64,000 nucleotides of DNA, taken from Drechmeria coniospora. Taxonomy: Eukaryota > Ascomycota > Sordariomycetes > Hypocreales > Ophiocordycipitaceae. The translations under genes were made by a program, and so were the position numbers. The notes under the pieces were generated by a model, which did not search any database, was not told the origin of the DNA, and saw only the letters and a program-made list of their open reading frames with translations. The first letter of the stretch is position 1; every line of letters begins with the position of its first letter. The DNA is taken from positions 2,946,147-3,010,146 of the forward strand of contig NC_054389.1 of NCBI RefSeq assembly GCF_001625195.1, written 5' to 3'. Positions 1-9,924 of the stretch are shown here, one piece after another.

Positions 1-2095
1 TGCATTTTCTGGATTCGTGACAGTTTGCTCTGACATGAAAGCGTCTGGTCGAGATCTCGCTGAGACAATTTGCAAGACTCCTGTCCTGAAAAACGTTTTC
101 TGCAGGTCTTTGAGGTTGAGGCAGCTAGCCGTTCCCAAGTAATTGTAGTGTTCGTCCAAATGCATTGCATCCTTTAAACTTGGCCGCAAGGCATCCAAGT
201 TTCCATCCAGTATGAGTGTATATGGATCAATAGGTTCCTTCGCAGTTCGCTTGGCCGCGTCCCCAGCAGTGGATGACAAAAATTGTTTTCTTCTCGGTTT
301 GATCGTAATATTGCGCTCTTGAGTCAGGTCGACATCGTCCTCAACATGAATGAATGGAGTGTATGAAATGTTGTCATAGAAGCATTCAAGTATATCGTCG
401 AATATGCCTTCACCACGTGTGTTTTTAAGGTAATCACGTTTCTGCATTTTGTGCTTGTTGTTTTTGTTGAAGACATCCGTATGCAAAATGAGGAGGGAGA
501 ACGCAATGAAGTAAGCCTGATCTGGGGAGGAGTAAATGCCAGGGTTGCACTCATGATATCGATTGGCAAATGCCTGAAGACATCGGTCTATCTGCTGTGT
601 CTCCTTTGGCAGTTCGGTTTCCATAAGTAGCTTTCGAATAGCCATGTCCATTGGGTCGCCAAAAAAGCTCAAACCACGCATGTAGCTTCGCAAGACTGCC
701 ATAGAGAAAGGATCAGAGTCCTTTGACAAGGCAGAGGCTATCAGCCCGTGGCGTACAACCTCTTCAAGGCGGGCGAGATATTTGGCCGGAGACTCATCCT
801 TGCGTCGTTCGGGCAAAATGACCGGCTCTCTGGGAAGATGGAGTGAATTGCTCTTCGACGCGATGGAGCCAGGGGTTGCTGGCGTAAGGGAGCCATGACG
901 ACTCAGTTCGGAAGTTTGACGTGTGCGACTAAGCCCAAACAAGTCTCCAAAGCTCTTCCGGCCTGTCGACATTGAAATCCGTACGGCAGGCGGCAGATGA
1001 CTATCAGTCGATTGGTGTGTTACAGAGCTTATTGTAGATGACCTGCCTCGCAGCAGGTTGGGTTGTGTCGCGGAAGAGTGACTTGAGAATGGGCCAGCTT
1101 TGTGAGCAACGAGGGCCACAGGGGCAGATGTCCCGGGTTCCAGCCCATGAGCATCCTGGTCCGCATTTGCACGAGGGGTTATCACGCTTTGTGCTGAGGC
1201 CGGACGAGGCGTAGGAGTGATACGAAGAGATGTCGAAGACTCCGTTCTGATAACGCCTGCTTTCTTTTGCTGTAGATGTGCAACGGGGAAGAAAGGTTCG
1301 GCTGCTTTTTTTATCCTGCGCAGTTTGAAGAATGAGTTGGAAGGCACGGCTTGCTTGGGGGTAGTGGATGGGCTCGAGTGATGTATGCGGTCGGGTGAGC
1401 TGGTATCAGACCTGGACGACTCGGATTGGCGATTGTCAAATGTGGTCAAAGCGGTGTGGTTCGAGATAGCCGTGGATTGTGTAGATGGACGAGGTGATCG
1501 CGGTTCATCCATCAGAGCGAGAGAGGGTCTGCCACTCCCATCTGTGGATAGTTTCCTCGACATCTTGCTCATATTCCTGCGGTTGCCACTGTCATCTCGA
1601 AGAACATCGTTGGAGCGTCGAAACTTCGAGGCAAGATTCATGCCAGAGTGTATCTTCTTTGGGCCAGCAATATCGTTGGTCGGGGCTGTCGTAATGATGG
1701 CAGGGGCTAGTTAATGCTGGTCAGCGTAGGCCTAGAAGAGGGCAGGGGCACCCACGTCTTGGGACAGGAGGAGGCCTCTCGGCCTGCTGTTTTGCCCTGA
1801 GGGATAGTTGGGAGTCGGAGGCGTTTCGAAAGCGCAACACAGAAAATCGTCGGTGTTTATAGGACTCTTGGACAGTCGTCTCAGGGCTCAGGTGTCTAGG
1901 AAAGGTGGCGCCTTTGTCTTCCGATGCCCGCCGTTGCCCATGTTCCCGGATTGAGGGTTCTGAGGATGGAGACGACATGAGTATTGGAGCGCCGGTGTGA
2001 CCCTCGGCGTTGTTCTCATCAGAAACGCTGTCGCCGGTATTGCTTTGTGCTCCGGCCTCACTGACCATATTGCCTCGACGACGAAGAAACGGCAT
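1..2095 (-). CDS. Sec7-domain ARF guanine-nucleotide exchange factor (SYT1-like), 5' part
   Basis: Minus-strand gene starting at the ATG at 2093-2095 (protein begins MPFLRRRGN) and open to the left edge, so the C-terminus is missing. Exon 1 is 2095-1756 and exon 2 runs from 1706 to beyond 1; about 682 residues are visible. Residues ~1-400 are low-complexity and Ser/Pro/Arg-rich. The Sec7 domain lies at roughly 430-590: FFGDP at ~461, then LPKETQQIDR, whose Glu (~482) is the expected glutamic finger, then HTDVFNKNNKHKM at ~522. This domain catalyses GDP/GTP exchange on ARF GTPases in Golgi and endosomal traffic. The long disordered N-terminus and the Sec7 sequence resemble fungal Syt1-type exchange factors, which usually carry a PH domain further on; that would lie outside the window. 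Codon use is balanced and unlike the repeats beyond 2.9 kb. The Sec7 call is firm; the SYT1 subgroup is inference. Confidence 0.93.
1707..1755 (-). other. 49-nt spliceosomal intron in the Sec7 gene
   Basis: On the minus strand exon 1 ends ...CCAAGAC and is followed by donor GTGGGT (1755-1750). A branch-like GCTGACC lies near the 3' side, and the acceptor CTAG ends at 1707. Removing 49 nt joins a phase-1 exon end to a frame that stays open for 568 codons and contains the in-frame Sec7 motifs. Without splicing the frame stops shortly after. Length and signals are typical of filamentous fungi. Confidence 0.85.
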
Positions 2096-2543
2096 AACGA
2101 CCAACGAATATCATGGCACACAGCCGCACTTGGCAGTTGTTCAATCGTTGCAAGCTAAAGGTGTTGTGATGAATCGGCTGTCAATCGTCCTGTGTCAAAC
2201 TCGGTTCCTTCCTATCAGTTGACACTGATGATCTATCGACAAGGGAGGCTACTAGCTGAACTGTATGCGCCTCTCACCTCTCTCTTAGTGTTCACTTGCG
2301 AGGCGGCGTTGTCGATCACAAGCCTCACGTCTCGTTGATTTATGGTGTCTGTGACCTCGAGGTTCGCTAGTACAAGTTCATTCGGTACGGAGTTACGTAA
2401 TTGGATGTCGCCCTATCATGAACTAGGTGCACTATTCGTGTCAGAAAATTGGTTGGCTGTTACACAGTATATTGAGTACTAGGTATGAATTCATACTAGT
2501 TTACTCCGTACGGAGGACTGTAGTGGTATTACACTAAAAGTAG
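2096..2543. promoter_or_regulatory. Upstream region of the Sec7 gene
   Basis: Non-repetitive sequence of normal base composition that should hold the promoter and 5' UTR of the Sec7 gene. I see no clear TATA box. CGGAGTTACG near 2388 and the palindrome CTCCGTACGGAG near 2503 are the only distinctive motifs; no factor can be assigned to them. Confidence 0.4.
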
Positions 2544-2741
2544 TGCGGTGGATACACACTACTAGCCACACCGATCAACCTACCAGCTATAGAGGCTAAC
2601 GCAAGCCGCAATAACCAACCAATAACAGAACAGGCTGCTGCAAAGCTAGATCAACAATTCAAAAATAGGATTCCCAATATCGTTCAGTTACACAAGTATA
2701 GCAACCAACGGTTAGAGGCTATTTGTAGTATAAGTAGGTAA
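2544..2741 (+). pseudogene. Unassigned 65-codon ORF remnant, Asn/Gln-rich
   Basis: After a TAG at 2541-2543 a plus-strand frame is open for 65 codons and ends at TAA 2739-2741. It has no ATG. It contains NNQPITEQAAAKLDQQFK and then IVQLHKYSNQRLEAICSISR. Composition is not RIP-like and differs from the block starting at ~2.8 kb. It may be the 3' end of a degraded gene or transposon. I do not recognise the family, and chance is not excluded. Confidence 0.25.
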
Positions 2742-2928
2742 TGCCTAAGTTGAACGGAATAAAGAAACAGTCTCTATAGGTACAACTAGAATAATTACGT
2801 ATAACATACTGTACTCTGACCTGGAATTAAGAGGAATAAGGTAAAGTAATTAACTGAGATTTAACCTGTATATTCTACCGATTTTATTTTTAATCCGTTT
2901 AATAGTCTTAGAAGTAATAGTTATAAAG

Positions 2929-3125
2929 TATTATAGAGTTACTAGTACTACTAGTATTTAGTAGTCGGAAATAGTTATTAAGAAATCTATAGAACTCTAA
3001 CTCTATAAGGCATTAGAGTACTTATACTCCAATACCTACTTAGTTATAAGGTGTAAGTTATATACAATAGTACGTAACTCTATCCTAGGACGTAGCTCTA
3101 TTAAGTAAAGCCTAATATTATAATA
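2929..3125 (+). mobile_element. 201-bp TG...CA element, RIP-mutated copy 1
   Basis: Begins TATTATAGAGTTACTAGTACTACT and ends GCCTAATATTATAATA, matching the less mutated copies at 5480 and 61947 (TGTTATAGAG...ATAACA). It is flanked by TAAAG on the left and TAAGG on the right, a 5-bp duplication differing by one G/A change. Best read as a solo LTR or miniature LTR element. Confidence 0.7.
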
Positions 3126-4069
3126 TAAGGCGCGCTAAAAAAAGTTATTATATAAAATAAACTAAAAGAAAGAAAAAAGAAAATTTTATATTTTACTCTT
3201 ACTTAAATACTATAATAAATAGTTTTAAGACCTTCCCTAAAAGATATTAAAAAAATAAAAATAAAAATAAAAATAAAAAAAGGTTTAAAAAAGTATAATA
3301 AGTTTAAGTAATATAATTAGTATGTATTTATATCTTAAGGTAGTTATAATAGTAGTTTACCTATAGTAAGGTTAAGTTAGATTTTTATTAAAGTTACTTT
3401 AAATTTAGTTTTTTCCTTTAGGGTATTTAAATTTTTATATTTTATTTTATAGCTTACTGTTATGGTATCGGGCTTAGCCCAATATAGGGAAACGGAGGGA
3501 ACCAAGGGACCCACTGGGAGGAACGCATACAACTAGAAGCCCTAGTTGTTAAGTAGTTTTCCCTCCTTCAAGTCTTTTAATAAATATTATAGAGAGCTCT
3601 AGAGCAGTTGCCTAGTAACTCCTTAACACTTACTTATACTTTACTATTTATATAAGGATCTTCCTATTACTATATTAATTCCTTTAGGGCCTTTATTTAT
3701 ATAAAGGCCTTTATTAATTTTAGATTAATTATTTATAGTTTTATTATTTTATAAAAGTATTATATTATTCCCTTTAGCTTTAGGTCCTTTTTATTATTAA
3801 AATATATTGAACTTAATATTCCCTTTATAAAATACTAATTTTATTTTAAATTAATAATAAGCCTAACTTTAAATCCTATACTATTTAACTAAATAAAAAG
3901 TTATTTATTATTCTTTTAAAAAGGTTAATATAAAAAGTAAAGTATAAGCCCTAAGGAATATTTAGTATTACTATAAATAGTATTAGTATTATTAGTACTA
4001 TAAACTTAAAAACTATTTAGTTTAGATTTTTATATAATTTATTAGTTTTAATATATTTAAGGCTTAATT
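3126..4069 (+). mobile_element. Element X fragment (3' part), strongly RIP-mutated
   Basis: Runs parallel to 8110-8775: the stretch reading AGTTTTAAGACC(C/T)TCCCTAA, then TTTTTCCTTTAG, then the TATATAAGGATCTTC region occur in the same order and orientation. It is more AT-rich than the 6465-8775 copy and interrupted by a minus-oriented 171-bp element at 3458-3628. The cryptic frame seen in the other copies is only a shell here. Confidence 0.6.
3458..3628 (-). mobile_element. 171-bp TG...CA element (minus), duplication CTTAC
   Basis: TGTTATGGTATCGGGCTTAG at the left and ACTCC(T)TAACA at the right are the reverse complement of the consensus TGTTACGGAGT...CATAACA. Flanks are CTTAC (3453-3457) and CTTAC (3629-3633), a perfect 5-bp duplication. 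The target is element X, whose uninterrupted form at ~8335 reads AGCTTACCTATACTC. The element is much less mutated than its surroundings. Confidence 0.85.
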
Positions 4070-4270
4070 TATTATAATATTAGGCTTTACCTAATAAAGC
4101 TATATCCTAGAATAGAGTTATATACTATTATATATAACTTATACCCTATAACTAAATAGGTATTAAAGTATAAGTACTCTAATACTTAGTACTTAAAGTT
4201 AAAGTTCTATAGATTTCTTAATAACTATTTCTAACTACTAAATACTAATAATATTAGTAACTCTATAATA
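4070..4270 (-). mobile_element. 201-bp TG...CA element, minus-oriented copy 2
   Basis: Reverse-complement copy of the 201-bp family: starts TATTATAATATTAGGC and ends AACTCTATAATA. Length matches exactly. The 5-bp flanks (TAATT and TTTAA) do not match, so the target duplication is lost or the site is rearranged. Confidence 0.65.
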
Positions 4271-5212
4271 TTTAAGAAATCTCCCTTTATTACAGTAAGT
4301 AGTAGGCTATAAGCTATTAAACAATAAACTAATAAAATAATAATATACTATATAATAAATAAAATACTACTATTAATTAACTACTACTTAATTAGTTTAT
4401 AGAAATCTAATAGTTATATTAATAGGTTACTATAATAGTATAGTACTAAGCGTCCTAAGAAGTATAGTCCGGTACTATATTAGGATTAGTATAAATACCC
4501 TTAATTATCAATAGCCTAGTAATACTCCCTTAAGTCTAATATAAACTAATACTAATAGGGGTACTATATAATAAAGATAAGTTTATATTTATAGCCTAAA
4601 AAATACTTATAGCGTATAAGTTAATAACTAACTATTAGTTTATTAGTACTAATAAGGACTAGTAAATATTTATTTAGTAATACTTAGTATTAATATTTAG
4701 TTCTATATTATAGTTTTCTTTAAAGTAGGACTATTATATTAATATAACTTACTATAGTTCTTAACTTACTTCAAATTTATTTTTACTAACCCTTATAAAA
4801 TAGAGATAATATAGATTAAGTTTAAATAACTAAAGTAAGTAAGTAATAAGGTATTTACCTTATTCTATATATACTTTAAATAAAAGTTAGCTTTAGCTAA
4901 AGGAATAAACTAACTTAATAAAATTAAACTTACTAAGTTATATTATATACTTAATAAGACTATATAAAATAATAGTATTAGGTATAATATTCTATAAAAT
5001 AGCTATAAGGTAGCTATTACTATATACTAAAGTATTATAGTAAATATTAAGTTCTACTACTTAAAGAAGAAATACTAAAATTATTATAGTTATATAATAG
5101 CTTTAATAAAACCTATAATAAATAAGAATAATAATATATGAATTATAGGAATTAATATAGTAACTATAGAGTACTATTATTTAGTAACCTAAGGAATAAG
5201 AACTAGCCTAAA
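4271..5212. other. AT-rich sequence, probable unassigned repeat remnant
   Basis: About 940 bp of strongly TpA-enriched sequence between two 201-bp elements. A plus-strand frame around 4720-5200 shows TAG/TAA-broken runs such as KVFTLFYIYFKQKLALAKG, which suggests a mutated coding region, but I see no diagnostic motif. I found no clear second copy in the window. Confidence 0.3.
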
Positions 5213-5413
5213 TATTATAGAGTTACTAGTACTATTAGTATTTAGTAGTTAGAAATAATTATTAAGAAATTTATAGAACTCTAACTTAAAGTACTAAGTA
5301 TTAAAGTACTTATACTCTAATACCTACTTAGTTATAGAGTATAAATTATATATAGTAGTATGTAACTCTATCTTAAGATATTACTCTATTAGGTAAAGCC
5401 TAATATTATAATA
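5213..5413 (+). mobile_element. 201-bp TG...CA element, copy 3, duplication CTAAA
   Basis: TATTATAGAGTTACTAGTACTATT ... GCCTAATATTATAATA, exactly 201 bp, flanked by CTAAA (5208-5212) and CTAAA (5414-5418). The terminal TG and CA have become TA, as RIP would produce. Confidence 0.82.
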
Positions 5414-5479
5414 CTAAAGTAGTTATTAAGCTAATATATAACTTAAGTCTCCTATAGTATAATTAATATATATATAAAG

Positions 5480-5680
5480 TGTTATAGAGTTACTAGTACT
5501 ACTAGTATCTAGTAGTCGGAAATAGTTATTAAGAAATCTACGGAACACTAACTTAAGGTACTAGGCATTAGAGTACTTATACTCTAATGCCTGCTTAGTT
5601 ATAGGATACGAGTTACGTATAGTAGCACGTACCTCTATCCTAGGACATAGCTCTATTAGGCAAAGCCTAATATTATAACA
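5480..5680 (+). mobile_element. 201-bp TG...CA element, copy 4, well-preserved ends
   Basis: TGTTATAGAGTTACTAGTAC at the left and TATTATAACA at the right, 201 bp. It keeps GC-containing stretches (GTCGGAAATAG, ATGCCTGCTTAG) lost in copies 1-3. The 5-bp flanks TAAAG and ATAAG are not identical. Near the 3' end TTAGGC-AAA-GCCTAA forms a dyad. The 5414-5479 and 5681-5769 spacers are short AT-rich sequence with nothing I can assign. Confidence 0.78.
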
Positions 5681-5769
5681 ATAAGGAGGAAAGTACTTAT
5701 TTATACTATAGATTTAAGTAGTACTTTATTAAGAATTATAAAATATAGCTTATAGTATAATTAGTATAT

Positions 5770-5940
5770 TGTTATAGAGTTACTAGGTAACTGCTTTAAA
5801 GCTCTGAATAATATTTATTAAAAGACTTAAAGGAGGGAAAACTACTTAATAACTAGGGCTTTTAGTTATATATATTCCTTTTAGTAGGTCCCTTAGTTCC
5901 CTTTATTCTCCTATATTAAGCTAAGCCTAATACTATAATA
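5770..5940 (+). mobile_element. 171-bp TG...CA element joined to element X
   Basis: TGTTATAGAGTTACTAGGTAACTGC ... CTAAGCCTAATACTATAATA. No matching 5-bp flank: the right flank TACTATCTTGCTTTACC is the same sequence that follows the 6293 and 39534 copies. Here the 171-bp unit therefore sits at the left end of element X, as an LTR would. Confidence 0.75.
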
Positions 5941-6292
5941 TACTATCTTGCTTTACCTATTTAAAGTAAGATCTATTTATAGCTAAACTACCTTTCCTTA
6001 GGCTAGTCTTTCCTATTATTATAGCTTTTAAAAACATTTTGGTATTTATTAGGCGCTTAATATATATAGCCTTCTTTTTATATTATTCCCTCCTTAGGAG
6101 TTTATTAATTACTTAGGGTAATTAACTCTACCTTACTTTAGCCCCTCCTTAGGTATTTACTAAGTACCTAAGGTAATTAACTTTACTTTACTTTATCCTC
6201 TCCTTTAGTATTTACTAAGTACTTAAAGTACTTAGTATTACTTTACTTTTTCTTTTTATTACTCTTTTTTTATTAATCTTTTTATTCCCTTT
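5941..6292 (+). mobile_element. Element X, 5' part, truncated by a second 171-bp copy
   Basis: Matches the first ~350 bp of the X copy at 6465: TCTTGCTTTACC, then TTCCTTAGGCTGG/TAGT, then repeated TAGGTATTTACTAAGTACCTAAGG units. It stops at 6292, where a new 171-bp unit and a fresh X copy begin, giving a head-to-tail arrangement. Confidence 0.65.
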
Positions 6293-6464
6293 TGTTATAG
6301 AGTCGCTAGGTAACTGCTCTAGGACTCTTAATAATATTTATTAAAAGACTTAAAGAATAGGAAAACTACTTAGTAACTAGGGCTTTTAGTTATATGTATT
6401 TCTTTTAGTAGGTCCCTTAGTTCCCTTCGTTCTCCTATATTAGGCTAAGCCTAATACTATAATA
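6293..6464 (+). mobile_element. 171-bp TG...CA element at the left end of the main X copy
   Basis: TGTTATAGAGTCGCTAGGTAACTGC ... CTAAGCCTAATACTATAATA, 172 bp. It is followed directly by TACTGTCTTGCTTTACCCG, the start of X. Flanks CCTTT and TACTG do not match. Confidence 0.78.
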
Positions 6465-8775
6465 TACTGTCTTGCTTTACCCGTTTAAAGTAAAGTCTAG
6501 CTATAGCTATAGCTAACCTACCCTTCCTTAGGCTGGCTTCCTAATCTATAGCTCCCCTTAAATTTTTATTTTTTTTTGGGTATTCGTTAGGTACTAAGTA
6601 TATATAGCCTCCTCCCTATATTGTTCCCTATTGGGAGCTTACTAGTTATTTAAAGTAACTAACTCTATCTTACCTTAGCCCCTCCCTAGGTATTTACTAA
6701 GTACCTAAGGTAACTAACTCTACCTTACTTTATCCCCTCCTTAGGTATTCCCTAGGTATTTAAGGCGCTTAGTATTATTTTACTTTTCCCCCTTACTATT
6801 CCTTTTATATTACTCTTTTTATTTCCTTCTTATTATACTTTATTATTTTTTTTTCCTTTAACTATTATACCTACTTATTTTTTAGCTTTTTACTATATAA
6901 TTTATTATTAATTCCTTTACTACCTTTTATTATACTTACTCCTTTATTATTATTATTCCTTCCCTATAAGGTAGGTTACTACTTCCTTATTAGGGCTATT
7001 CTATATATCCTTTGGGCTATTAGCTAATAAGCTAGTAATAATAGGAACTATTAATCCTACTCTTACTATTATTACTCCTCCCTTATAAAGGACTTATTTA
7101 CCCTTTTTATTACTACTACTACTACTATTATATCTACTACTATAGGTACCCCCCCCCCCCCCCTGGATATAGTTCGGGCCTATATTATAGCTATTATACT
7201 AATAAGTCGGACTATTACTATACCCTAGGTAAATACTTAGTAGAGGGCGATTCCTTTAATAAGGAGTTTATACCTTTAGAGGAGGTATACGGAATATACT
7301 TTCCTTATATTAATTACCTTATTAGCTATAATAATTATATACTAAGCCGTAGTACTAGTTACTATATATATATATATATATACGTTAAATATATTTAGGT
7401 ATTGTATTTATTTACTATATACCCTTAGCTATATTGCGCTTTATATAACCTTTATACTTACGCCTAGCGTAATATTTATATTCTAGTTAAGGCCCGCCCT
7501 AAGGTTAGAACTATACTAGGTACTTATACTATCCTTCTGCTTAAATTTCTAGCCTTAGGCCGGGTTTAGGCTTATACCCTAGCCTTAGCTAAAATAGAGC
7601 CTGCCCCTATATGCCCTACCTATACTTTTATTCTTATACTAAGTATTATCTTCCCTCCTACTGCTATTAATAATAATAACCTAAATTATACCCTTATCCT
7701 TACTGCTAATACCTTAACCCTAACTCGGGCTAGTAGTCGTTCCGGTAGTATACTAAGCGTATAGCTTAGCGTATTTGCTTAGGGTATAGCCCGGGCCCTA
7801 ATAGGTATTTAGAGTAATATATATAGTCTTACTTACTATTAATAGGTATAAGAGGGTATTAGTACTAAGTTAGTAGTTACCTTAGCCGAGATATACTATA
7901 ATATTTATAAGTTATATAAGTCTTATATAAATAGTTCCCCCTTATTATATTGTCCTACCCCCTTTACTCTTTATATTACCTATAATAATAGTAGGTTGCG
8001 TTTATTTTATATAAATAATATAACTCTATTATACTACCCTATTGCCTTTACCCCTTATATTACCTATATTGCCTAGTACTTTTGTTTTATACCCCTACCC
8101 CTACCCCCCTTAGTTATATTTTACTCCTGCCTAAGTACTATAACAAGTAGTTTTAAGACCCTCCCTAAGGAGAATACTAAGGAAAATAAAAGTAAAAAGG
8201 ATATAGAGACTAATAAGTCTAAGTAGTATAGTTAGTATATATTTATAGTAGTAGTATTAGGTTAGGCCTTTATTAAAAGCGCTTTAGGGTTAGTTTTTTC
8301 CTTTAGTATATTTAAAATTTTACGTTTTATTTTATAGCTTACCTATACTCTACTGTTTATATAAGGATCTTCTTATTGCTATATAAATTTATCTAGGGCT
8401 TCTATTTATACTAAGGCCTCTATTAGTTCTTAGGTTAGTTATTTATAACCTATTTATTTTATAAGGGTATTATATTATCCCCCTTAGCCTTAGGCCCCCC
8501 TTATTATAAGGATATATTTAACTTAGTATTCCTTTTATAAGGTACTATTCTTATCTTAAACTAACCGTAGGCCTAGCTTTAAATCCTATACTACCTAATT
8601 AGGTAAGGGGTTATTTACTGCCCTTTTAATAAGGTCTATATAGAAAGTAGAATATAAGCCCTAAGAAATATTTAGTATTACTATAAGTAGTATTAGTACT
8701 ATTAGTACTATAAACTTAAAAGCTACTTAGTCTAGCTTTCTATATAGCCTGTTAGTTTTAATATATTTAAGGCTA
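6465..8775 (+). mobile_element. Element X, longest copy, with a cryptic ~385-codon frame
   Basis: Repeated unit of at least 2.3 kb with partial copies at 3126, 5941, 20317, 39706-42706 and 42712-44974. A non-coding AT-rich leader precedes a C14 tract at about 7150. From ~7162 to ~8340 one plus-strand frame can be followed through ~385 codons, broken almost only by TAG (about 14). It starts with a proline run from the C tract, then GYSSGLYYSYYTNKSDYYYT, LGKYLVEGDSFNKEFIPL, a TA-repeat-coded YIYIYIY, a lysine-rich KSKKDIETNKSK and a hydrophobic tail. I recognise no protein family; there is no reverse transcriptase, integrase or transposase signature. X may be a non-autonomous LTR element or a captured gene. 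Confidence 0.6.
7162..8340 (+). pseudogene. RIP-broken cryptic coding frame of element X
   Basis: In the frame with codons at 7162, 7165 and so on, stops are nearly all TAG, expected if CAG (or TGG) codons were mutated; one TAT-TAA-TAG cluster lies near 7840. Reading through gives GRVQAYTLALAKIEPAPI and then LTRASSRSGSILSVQLSVFAQ, where Q stands at TAG. The same frame is followed in the copies at 20.7-21.4 kb, 41.3-42.5 kb and, reversed, 42.9-44.1 kb. Conservation of frame across copies argues for real ancestral coding. Function unknown. Confidence 0.5.
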
Positions 8776-9323
8776 AGCTAAACCTTATTACCTACTTAGA
8801 ACTTTTCTACTAAGTAACCTAAAGCTACTACTAACTTATATAGGCGTTATTATATAAAGGTAATAGTTATTTATATAATTTTTATTCCTTCCCTTAGGTA
8901 TTATAGGAAAGTAATAGCCCTTCCTTTTAGTATTATTATACTTACTTAGTTATCCTTTACCCTAGGTATTATACCGATTTTATAGCTTAATAATAGCTTA
9001 TTTAGGCTAACTTCTATAACTAAAGACTTCCTATTGTTTAAGGTAAGTTAGTAAGTAGCTAAATACGCCGGTTAGTTAAATTGCTTAAATAAGATTAAGA
9101 TCTATAGGGTAGCTTAAATTTTTTATTTTACCCTTTTAGTACCCCTATTTGTTTAGGGGTAGTATAAAGTTAATAAGAGTTATTCTATACTAATAAGGGA
9201 GTATAAGGATATTTAGAACTTACTAAGTTAATTTAATCCTTAATCTATTATAACTTAGGTAGGAAAACCCCTAAATTACTACTAATAGGTCTTAAACTAT
9301 TCCGTATAAGCCTTTATACTTAT

Positions 9324-9907
9324 TCTCGCAATTTGGGTGCGCAAGAGGAGGGGTAGTAGAAGTATATTGCACGGACCAGGGAATCAATTAAGCTATTAGT
9401 AACAGCATAAGGGGAACCAATTAGTAACTGGATAAGAGTGCAAACTTAGTAGTACCAAATTATATAAATAAATACAATTATATTTCAAAAGAGAAACTAT
9501 TCTAAGGGAATAGCTACTACCTTATATAGGTATAGAAGTATAGTAAAGACTATTCCAGCTTATTCCATAAGGTTCCAGCTTATTCCATAAGTAGGGTAAG
9601 TAACATTCCGGCTTATTCCAAGGAGTTCCAGTACATTCTATAAGTAGGGTATAGAATATTCTAGAATATTCTAGAATGTTCTAGAGCGTTCTGTACTATA
9701 CCTAATTAGGTAAGTATCTTTAACAATAGTTTAGAGAAATAGTATATTGTATACTATTAGTTAGCTCTGTATACTTACTTATACTCTTAGTATAGTATAG
9801 TATATCTGCTAGCAGTAGTACTTCTAATAGTTGCTATTGGTAGTAGCAATAATAGGATAGTATCCTATTTAGGTAGTCTTACTAGTATAAATCCTAGTAT
9901 TTTAATA
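9324..9907 (-). repeat. Copia 1 3' LTR (584 bp)
   Basis: Left LTR, starting TCTCGCAATTTGGGTGCGCAAG and ending CCTAGTATTTTAATA; on the element's strand it runs TATTAAAATACTAGG ... TTGCGAGA. It matches 15322-15905 in length and sequence. It includes short direct repeats such as TTCCAGCTTATTCCATAAG and ATTCTAGAAT. Confidence 0.92.
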
Positions 9908-9921
9908 CCCCCTCTATTTAG
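9908..9921 (-). other. Copia 1 polypurine tract
   Basis: On the minus strand AAATAGAGGGGG lies immediately before the 3' LTR; the same AAATAGAGGGAG precedes the 3' LTRs at 30449, 36202 and 55231. It would prime plus-strand DNA synthesis. Confidence 0.75.
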
Positions 9922-9924
9922 CTA

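Noticed and set aside
1385..1714. Plus-strand 109-codon open frame
   Set aside because: It lies wholly over exon 2 of the Sec7 gene in antisense; the minus frame continues through it with sensible composition.
2385..2515. TACGGAGT / CTCCGTACGGAG motifs as a specific operator
   Set aside because: Only two occurrences, a sequence type common in fungal intergenic DNA; no basis for naming a regulator.
3458..3628. 171-bp elements as DNA-transposon MITEs
   Set aside because: Inverted terminal match is only about six bases and duplications are 5 bp with TG...CA ends, which fits LTR-type insertion better than Tc1/mariner, hAT or Mutator. Not fully excluded.
7367..7382. TA-repeat runs as origin or AT-rich regulatory site
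   Set aside because: Simple TA microsatellite inside the X frame (YIYIYIY), present with different length in each copy.
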